64,000 nt of DNA from Planctomycetaceae bacterium (GTDB taxonomy: Bacteria > Planctomycetota > Phycisphaerae > Phycisphaerales > SM1A02): NCBI GenBank assembly GCA_947490615.1, contig CANLHK010000002.1, positions 1 to 64,000 on the forward strand, in the 5' to 3' direction. Under the pieces are notes generated by a model. That model saw only the letters and a list, made by a program, of their open reading frames with translations, was not told the DNA's origin and did no database searches. Made by a program: the position numbers and the translations under genes. Positions within the stretch are counted from its first letter, which is position 1, and each line of letters starts with the position of its first letter. Positions 57,474 to 64,000 of this stretch are shown piece after piece.

Positions 57474-59369
57474 TTAGCGCGCGTCCCACTCCTGCAACAG
57501 TCGCGCGAGATCTTCGCAACTGATGACACCATCGTCATCGAGGTCGGCCGCGTGCGGAGTCACCTTGGGAATGCCCCACGCGTCGAGGAGCAGCACGAGA
57601 TCGCGCGCGTTGACCAACGCGTCGTTGTCCAGATCCGCTCGCGCGTGCGCAAGGGCCGCTTCGAAGAGGGGCGCGTCGTGCGCATCAAGCAGGAGATCAC
57701 CATTGAAGTCGTGTCGCGCGCACGGTGAACCAGGCCGCGGCGCTGCACCGATCAGGATGCACTCGTCAAGTGACGCGCGATCAAGCGCGTCTAAGTGGCC
57801 GTCGCGGTTTCCATCGCCGAGAAGTGACGGATGCACCACGAGGTAGGCGCCAGGATTCAGCGCATCAAGCTCGCGCACCGCGCCATCGGGAAAGTACACC
57901 GTCGCCATCGTGGCTCCACCCGAAGCACCGCCGAGACCAAAGTGCGCTTCGAGCGAACTCTGCCCGAGGTAACCGACACCGCCAGCTTGGACTTCACGCA
58001 GGAGAGTTCGCGTGCCGACGACCAACTCGATGCGAGCGCCGATGGCATCGCGATTTTGAGCGGCTCCTTCGAGTCGCACGCGCACGCTCTGACCTGCGTC
58101 GCCCGCGTGGTTCAGGTAGAGCAGGAGCTTGCTTCCAAGCCCAAGGCTCACAAGATCGAGGTCGCCGTCCCGATCAAGATCGGCGGCCGCGGTGGAGTAG
58201 TTCCACTGCGAGGGGACTCCGCTCGCGCCGCCAGCGTTTAGGACGAGGAGCGCAGGAGGCGTTCCATCATTCAGCCACAGCGCATTGGGACTGCCTTGGT
58301 GGTTCACGAAGAGATCGAGGTATCCGTTGTGGTCGAGATCCGCGAAGAGCGCGCCCCAGCCCGTGTTGAGATCTTCAACTCCCCAGAGCGTCTCGGCGCG
58401 CGTGAACCCAGACGCGCCGTTCCCGAGCAGGAGCGGGTTCACTCCGTAGACCGGCGCGTTGGGAGCGGGGATGTTGGTGACGAGAAAATCCGCCGTGCCG
58501 TTGCCGTCAAAGTCCCCACAAGCGACACCCATGGAGAAACATGCGACGGCAGCCGCGTTTCCTGCGCTGACATCGGTGAAGTGACCGCTTCCATCGTTGA
58601 GCCAGAGTTGGTTCGCGGCGAAGAAGGGCGCAAGGTGGCCGCGATCATTGGAGACATAGAGATCTTGATCGCCGTCCTTGTCGAGGTCGCTAAAGATCCC
58701 AAGAAAGGTGCGCGCAGGACGATTCATCGTGAGCGCGGGCGCGAGATCCACGAGCACGCCGCCATCATTTCGAAGCAGCCGATTGCGCTCGAGCAACGAC
58801 GGCGCGTTTGGAATCGTGTAGGTCGCGAGATAGAAATCGAGGTCGCCATCGCGATCGATGTCGGCGAGTGAGACGGCCTTGGAGGTCGTCGGCGAACCAA
58901 ATGCGCCATCAAGCGCGTGCGGGACGAAGTGCAATGCACCTGTGTTCTGGAAGACCCGAACTGCATGGTGCACTTGGGTCACGATGAGTTCGGGGAGACC
59001 GTCACCCGTGAGATCCGCGACCGCCAATGCCGACGCAGCGCTCAAGATCGGAAGCCCGCTTGTCAGGCCAACATCGCTGAAGAAGCCGCTCCCGTTGTTG
59101 GTGAAGAGTCCAATGCGGCCGTCGAGTGCGCCGAGCGCGATTACATCGTCATCGCCGTCGGCGTCGAGATCCGCGCAGGCAACGCCAAACCCGTAAAGGC
59201 CGCTGCTCTGCGGGGAGCTTTGCACGACATAGTTGATCCCCCTCGTATTCGACTCTTCGGTGAACGGCGGGAACCCGCCAGCTTCTGCGGAAGCGAGGCT
59301 CCCAAGCCAAAGCGCGAGGCAGCGAGGGCAGGGGCCGACCTGGCTGTGGAAGACCCCGTGTCTCGGCAT
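57474..59369 (-). CDS. FG-GAP/VCBS repeat protein with ASPIC/UnbV-like domain and C-terminal dockerin-like repeats
   Basis: ACADLDADGDDDVIALG, DIDRDGDLDFYLATY, DFDGNGTADFLVTN; VRVRLEGAAQNRDAIGARIELVVGTRTLLREVQAGGVGYLGQSSLEAHFGLG; GDGNRDGHLDALDRASLDECI...LDDDGVISCEDLARLLQEWDAR. Confidence 0.85.
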   Translation of the reverse strand: MPRHGVFHSQVGPCPRCLALWLGSLASAEAGGFPPFTEESNTRGINYVVQSSPQSSGLYGFGVACADLDADGDDDVIALGALDGRIGLFTNNGSGFFSDVGLTSGLPILSAASALAVADLTGDGLPELIVTQVHHAVRVFQNTGALHFVPHALDGAFGSPTTSKAVSLADIDRDGDLDFYLATYTIPNAPSLLERNRLLRNDGGVLVDLAPALTMNRPARTFLGIFSDLDKDGDQDLYVSNDRGHLAPFFAANQLWLNDGSGHFTDVSAGNAAAVACFSMGVACGDFDGNGTADFLVTNIPAPNAPVYGVNPLLLGNGASGFTRAETLWGVEDLNTGWGALFADLDHNGYLDLFVNHQGSPNALWLNDGTPPALLVLNAGGASGVPSQWNYSTAAADLDRDGDLDLVSLGLGSKLLLYLNHAGDAGQSVRVRLEGAAQNRDAIGARIELVVGTRTLLREVQAGGVGYLGQSSLEAHFGLGGASGGATMATVYFPDGAVRELDALNPGAYLVVHPSLLGDGNRDGHLDALDRASLDECILIGAAPRPGSPCARHDFNGDLLLDAHDAPLFEAALAHARADLDNDALVNARDLVLLLDAWGIPKVTPHAADLDDDGVISCEDLARLLQEWDAR

Positions 59370-59405
59370 CCAGTCAACCTACACCTCGTCGAGGTGAACG
59401 CAATC

Positions 59406-59843
59406 CTAAAGCGACTTGAATTCGTCGACGGTGCGTCGAACGCGCTCACTTGCTTCCAGCGCATAGATGCCACCGAGAAGACCAAGCTGCTGCGGAAGAT
59501 CGGTGAGGAGGAGGGCTTGGCCTGCGTCGAGGTCGACGAGTGCGATCGAAAACCGCAGCGTGCTGCCAACCCCACTGAGCTCTGCGGTTTTTTCCTGAGC
59601 CGTGGTCGTCAGAGCGCCGCGGACGGTCATCCGCTGCGAGATTTGCTCAGGCGTGTCGAGCGTTGAGATCACTTCGCCAGCAATGGAATCACCGCGGGTC
59701 TGCCAGAGCCGCAGCGCGAGCGCACCGCGGGCACCGACGCGCCAACGCGCCAAGAGGAGCGTTGAGAGGAGCGTTGACTCGGGTTGGTCGAAGGGCTCGA
59801 TGGCGTCCACAGCGCCGAGCTCTCGTGGGGCGAGCTTGGTCAT
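59406..59843 (-). CDS. Hypothetical protein, translationally coupled to the GbsR/MarR gene
   Basis: 145-aa ORF overlapping the upstream stop (ATGA-type). Confidence 0.6.
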   Translation of the reverse strand: MTKLAPRELGAVDAIEPFDQPESTLLSTLLLARWRVGARGALALRLWQTRGDSIAGEVISTLDTPEQISQRMTVRGALTTTAQEKTAELSGVGSTLRFSIALVDLDAGQALLLTDLPQQLGLLGGIYALEASERVRRTVDEFKSL

Positions 59844-60445
59844 GAGACGCTCCCAAGAACGCGGGAGAGCAGCTTCGACGCACGCTCGATGCCTTTGCCT
59901 GACTTCGAAATGGTGTTGGCGAGCCCGTCGAAGAACTTGCAGAGCTCAAGGAGCTCGTCGATCTTCACATCGTGCTGCTTGGAGCGCTCGGACTTTCGCG
60001 TTCCCTTCTGCGCGACGCGACAGCCGCCGAGTTCTTCGATGAGCGGGTCAAACTCGCGACGCTTGCGCGCGCGCAGAATCGTGTAGAACAACTTCCAGAC
60101 ATCCTGCTCGGCTTGGTGGTATTCCCGCCGATCCGAGCGGTCCTTTAGGCGCACGCGCTGCACGAGTCCCCACTCCGCGAGTTGCTTGAGCGTGGTCGAA
60201 ACACTGCCGCGCGAGATCGAGAGTCGCTCCATGATCTCTTCGGCGGCGAGTGGCTCGCCTGCGATGAAGAGAAGCGCGTGGACTTCCGCCACGCTGCGTT
60301 GCACACCCCAGCGCGTTCCCATCTCTCCCCAAAACTCGATGAAGCGATCCTGCGCCGTGCGGATCTCGTCGATCGCGGGCAGCGCGTCATTCGTGCTGTT
60401 GCGTGCGGTAGTCGGTGTCGGGAGTGCGGCGGGGCGCGAGGCCAT
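59840..60445 (-). CDS. GbsR/MarR-family transcriptional regulator
   Basis: FIEFWGEMGTRWGVQRSVAEVHALLFIAGEPLAAEEIMERLSISRGSVSTTLKQLAEWGLVQRV. Confidence 0.87.
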   Translation of the reverse strand: MASRPAALPTPTTARNSTNDALPAIDEIRTAQDRFIEFWGEMGTRWGVQRSVAEVHALLFIAGEPLAAEEIMERLSISRGSVSTTLKQLAEWGLVQRVRLKDRSDRREYHQAEQDVWKLFYTILRARKRREFDPLIEELGGCRVAQKGTRKSERSKQHDVKIDELLELCKFFDGLANTISKSGKGIERASKLLSRVLGSVS

Positions 60446-60554
60446 GGTCGGAGCCTACCCAACGCTGCGATGCACGGGTGTTGCTCGAGCGCGAACTTTC
60501 AGAATCTTCTGAAAGCGATTGAACGCCAACGACTGTGTGTGCGCGGGAAAAGCA

Positions 60555-60585
60555 AAGCGGCCCCGACGCGAGGTCGGGGCCGCTT
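60555..60585 (-). terminator. Intrinsic terminator for the S8 peptidase gene
   Basis: aagcggccccgac gcgag gtcggggccgctt 13-bp stem; minus-strand continuation TGCTTTTCCC. Confidence 0.85.
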
Positions 60586-60607
60586 GGAAAGAACTGATGT
60601 TCTTGAC

Positions 60608-63562
60608 TCAGAGCGGTTGGAACGGATCGTTCACACCGAGCTGGATGAAGTCATGCGAGATGACATGTCCTTGGGTCGCGCCGAGGCCAACCGTCCAGAT
60701 ACGAACTTCGATCTTGCCCGAGGATGGGTTGAGGTACTTGGTGTAGCCGCCGCCGCTTGGGATCGAGAATCCATCTGGAACTGCTGGGTAGAGCAGCGTC
60801 AGGAACCGTGCGCCAAAGTACTCCCAGCGATTGGTTTCAAAGTTGTGGATGAACGCATTGAGCATCACGAAGTTGCGCGACGAGCGCGACACATAGCGCA
60901 GGCTGATGTCGCTGATCTGCGTGTTTGGATCCTGGACTGGTGGCGTCAAGGTCGCCAACAGATCGGTGATCGCGCCGGTACCGAGGTAGGTCAGACCTTC
61001 GACGGTAGTGCCAGCGCGTCCACGGACCGTGTCGATGCGCAGAGCCGCCAAATCGACGGCGCGGATGAGGAACGAGTTCCACGGATCACCCGAGGGCTGC
61101 GTGCCACGAATGACGCGGATCTCAGTGCCGTTGCCATCCCAGCCCGTGCTGGTGAAGACGCCGACGCCTGCGTCACGCAAGCGGGGGAAGCCACCGATGG
61201 GCTTGAAGATGCCGTCGCAGTCGGGGTCGCCCAGCGGGCAGCAGTCCGCGAGCGAGACGCCGCAGAGCTCTTGTGAGAGGCCGAGATCGCACTGCGCTTC
61301 CGACTGTCCGCTCATCACTCCGCGGATTCCCGCAGGTGGGAGCGGGGTGCCGAACACTTGCTTGGCGAATGCTTGAAGGTTGGCTGTGGCGCCAGCGATG
61401 ATCGGCGACGCCGAGCTCGTTCCGCTGAACGAGCCCGAGTAGGTGCGAAGCTGGTTCAGCTGCGACGGATCGCTGTCGTTGCCAGGGATGCCGTTCTCGC
61501 CGAGGAAGAGATCGCCGTAGCCTGTGGTGGCGACATTTTCGCCCCACGCCTGAATGTGAACCTGCGCGAGGACTGGATCTTCACCCGAGTAGCAGGAGAA
61601 GGGCGCGCGAATGTAGCGGCCACCGCAGGCGTTGTAACCCGGGCATAAGATCTGACCACCATTGGCGACCGTCATCTTCTTACCCGAGTGGCCTGCGCCA
61701 ACGATGATCACACCCGAGTCTGCTTCGCCTGCCTGTGGCTGAATCGGGCAATCCGAGTTTCCAGCGGAGCAGCAGGTGGTGATGCCGATGTCGGATCCGA
61801 GCGCAATGAGCGTGTAGTACTGAGGAATCGCCGGCAGCGGACGGTCTGGCGGCGAGCCCCACGAGTGGTTCACCACATCGCCTGCGCGGAACGCTTGGAG
61901 GCAGCTCACGATCGCGTTCTGCGCGCGGCTTCCCTCTTCGATCGAGACGATCGGGAAGAAGTAACCCTGCGCGTTGTAGGCGATGCCCGTGACGCCGAAG
62001 CCGTTGTTACCCGAGACGATTTCGCCAAGGGTTGCGGTGCCGTGTTGCGGAGCGTTGTTGGCGCCTTCGATCAGCAGGATCGTCTGGCCTGGCTCCTGAA
62101 TGACCTTGGGCTGCAAGAGCAGATTGCCCGCGGCATCCTTGGTGAACTCTTCGTGGTTCACGAACGCGGAGAACTCGATGACGGCCACGCGGATGGTGTC
62201 GCCGCGGAAGAGCGGTGCAACACCGTTTTGATAGGCGACCGAGACTTCGGTCTGAAGCGCCTCGAAGCCAGCGAGGTCAAGACCTTCGCCGCCAAAGAAG
62301 GGGCTGCCGCCGAAGCCACCTGGATTGAGAGGGTTCACGCGGTTCCGCTGCAGATAGAGCTGCTGTCCAGCCACCGCAAAGGGATTTGGAGTGATGCCGT
62401 TGCCTGGAAGCACAGGCTCCGAGAAGGGCAGGTAGTCTGGGGTCGGACCGGGGTCGGGGTTCGCGGCGCAGCTGGTCGCGAGGTTGGGGCTGAACGCGAG
62501 GTTCACGCACTCCTGATCCCACTCTTCATTGCAGCAGAAGGGATCGAAGGTGCAGACCGCGAAGCAGCAGGCGGGCTTGTTGCAGCCACGGCCAGAATGC
62601 GGATCGAGGCAGCCAGCTTGGATGCCCGACACAAAGTCCTCAAAGATCGGGTTGACCGCGGGTGGATTGTTCGGATCGGTGAAGCAGGGGTCGTAGCGCG
62701 CTTGCAGCGGCGGATTCACATCGTCATAGATCGTGCCGTCGCAGAGGATGTTCGCGTAGGCAGCGCAGATGACATCCCAACCGTTTGGAAGTTCACCATC
62801 GTTGCAGTAAGGAATGCGCGTGGCGACAAGGTCGCAGCAGGTGGCGTCCTTGCAGCCGAACTCCGCTGCATCTCCACCTGGATCGGGATTGCAGGCGAAG
62901 CCCGCGGGGTCGGCGCAATTGGGCGAGGGCGCGTTGCAGAAAGCAGGCGCATCGGGTCCGCAACCTTGGTGAAGGATTGCAACGCGCTCGATGTCAGCGA
63001 ACTCGATTTCGGGAAGCGCGTTGATTGCCAGCGCGACGCTCGAGAGGCGAGCCGTCTCGACGCCTTCAATGATCATCATGCCCGCGAGGTCAGGTTGCGC
63101 ATGGCCTGAGTGCACGCGAGCGCGCTCCTCAAGAGTCGCGAGCTCGCCTGGCGTCTTGTTGATCCACTGTCGAACCGTGAGCTTCTGATCCGCGAGGATC
63201 TGGTTGAAGCCCGCGATGCTCGCGCCCGTCATGCTGTAGGGAGCAGGCGAGTCGGTCATCGCTGCGCGCGCACCAACAGCATCGTTGAACTTCAGGATGA
63301 TGTTGCCAGTGAACCAAGGCTCACCAGTCGTGGGGTCGTAGGGAAGAATGAAGGCTTCGTCGGCGGGCTTGCGCACCAAGCGGCGCGACAGGAGCGCGCC
63401 TTGATTGGACGAGCTGCCGCTCCCGACTCCCACCGATGGGGCAGTCGACAAAGTGGCCACAGGAAGGGCCGCATCAGCGAACGCGTTCTCCTTGCTCTCG
63501 AGGACAAATCCGATGCAGGTGATGGCGCTGAGAACTGCTGCGACGAGGGCACGCGACTTCAT
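60608..63562 (-). CDS. Secreted S8 (subtilisin-like) peptidase with Cys-rich modules
   Basis: Signal peptide; NAPQHGTATLGEIVSGN (His), CCSAGNSDC (Asn), GSFSGTSSASPIIAGATANLQAF (Ser); two Cys-rich inserts. Confidence 0.85.
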   Translation of the reverse strand: MKSRALVAAVLSAITCIGFVLESKENAFADAALPVATLSTAPSVGVGSGSSSNQGALLSRRLVRKPADEAFILPYDPTTGEPWFTGNIILKFNDAVGARAAMTDSPAPYSMTGASIAGFNQILADQKLTVRQWINKTPGELATLEERARVHSGHAQPDLAGMMIIEGVETARLSSVALAINALPEIEFADIERVAILHQGCGPDAPAFCNAPSPNCADPAGFACNPDPGGDAAEFGCKDATCCDLVATRIPYCNDGELPNGWDVICAAYANILCDGTIYDDVNPPLQARYDPCFTDPNNPPAVNPIFEDFVSGIQAGCLDPHSGRGCNKPACCFAVCTFDPFCCNEEWDQECVNLAFSPNLATSCAANPDPGPTPDYLPFSEPVLPGNGITPNPFAVAGQQLYLQRNRVNPLNPGGFGGSPFFGGEGLDLAGFEALQTEVSVAYQNGVAPLFRGDTIRVAVIEFSAFVNHEEFTKDAAGNLLLQPKVIQEPGQTILLIEGANNAPQHGTATLGEIVSGNNGFGVTGIAYNAQGYFFPIVSIEEGSRAQNAIVSCLQAFRAGDVVNHSWGSPPDRPLPAIPQYYTLIALGSDIGITTCCSAGNSDCPIQPQAGEADSGVIIVGAGHSGKKMTVANGGQILCPGYNACGGRYIRAPFSCYSGEDPVLAQVHIQAWGENVATTGYGDLFLGENGIPGNDSDPSQLNQLRTYSGSFSGTSSASPIIAGATANLQAFAKQVFGTPLPPAGIRGVMSGQSEAQCDLGLSQELCGVSLADCCPLGDPDCDGIFKPIGGFPRLRDAGVGVFTSTGWDGNGTEIRVIRGTQPSGDPWNSFLIRAVDLAALRIDTVRGRAGTTVEGLTYLGTGAITDLLATLTPPVQDPNTQISDISLRYVSRSSRNFVMLNAFIHNFETNRWEYFGARFLTLLYPAVPDGFSIPSGGGYTKYLNPSSGKIEVRIWTVGLGATQGHVISHDFIQLGVNDPFQPL

Positions 63563-64000
63563 GTGTCAGGACTCCAAGATTGCTGACTCAGCACTTGCTG
63601 AGCGGCGTTGCAGGCGAGGGACGCGGCCCGAGATAGGGCTTCGTCCCGCAGGTCGTGTTCAGGATTTCGATGAGCTGAAAAGTACTGCTGTCATGTTCTG
63701 AGATGCATCACGCGATCTTTCGCGCGATGCCTCATGCGATGCCCCACATTCGGGCTCGGCATGCCGAGTCCGAGTATGAGTGCCGCTGTCCGAGCGAAGC
63801 ACAATCCACGACGCGGCCGCATCGCAGGTGGATCCGTTGGAATATACGCGAACTCTTGCGAGGGATGCGGTCACGGGTCGAGGTTGGAAGAAAAACTCGG
63901 ACCTCAGCGGCAGCCTTGCACGGCGAGCCAACAGGTGTCCAAACCGAGCCCTGTGCCTCCGCGTTCGGGCAGCGCGAGTGGAGGGATCAGGCGAGTTGGC

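Noticed and set aside
61688-63109. 473-aa plus-strand ORF
   Set aside because: Antisense to the S8 peptidase coding region; no domain signal.

Overview
High-GC bacterial chromosome segment. Gene content and protein style (dockerin-tailed secreted proteins, UnbV/ASPIC-type repeats, fused SecDF, DUF3553, Minf_1886 family) suggest a planctomycete, probably Phycisphaerae-like; this taxonomy is inference. I call about 48 protein genes, one tRNA and six good intrinsic terminators. I see no CRISPR array, rRNA, transposase or phage module. The content is mostly core and envelope functions: a peptidoglycan run (murE-murF-mraY-PBP2-rodA-rsmG), secretion (yajC-secDF), dispersed MlaF/MlaD and MlaE-like lipid transport genes, waaA, recG, xseA/xseB, polX, tgt, a prepilin peptidase and two OmpA-like lipoproteins. 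The most interesting signals are: (1) an adjacent site-2 protease and rhomboid protease sharing the same C-terminal motif; (2) a recurring Cys-rich CC..VC..DP.CC...WD..C module in two unrelated secreted proteins, one a four-fold repeat protein with a dockerin-like end and the other an S8 protease; (3) by-eye loss or change of catalytic residues in an M14 paralogue, a transglutaminase-like protein and the S8 protease; (4) a CDS that terminates inside a tRNA gene. No complete, clearly novel multi-gene system is evident. Motif alignments were done by eye, and start codons are my choice where the supplied ORFs extend over neighbouring genes.
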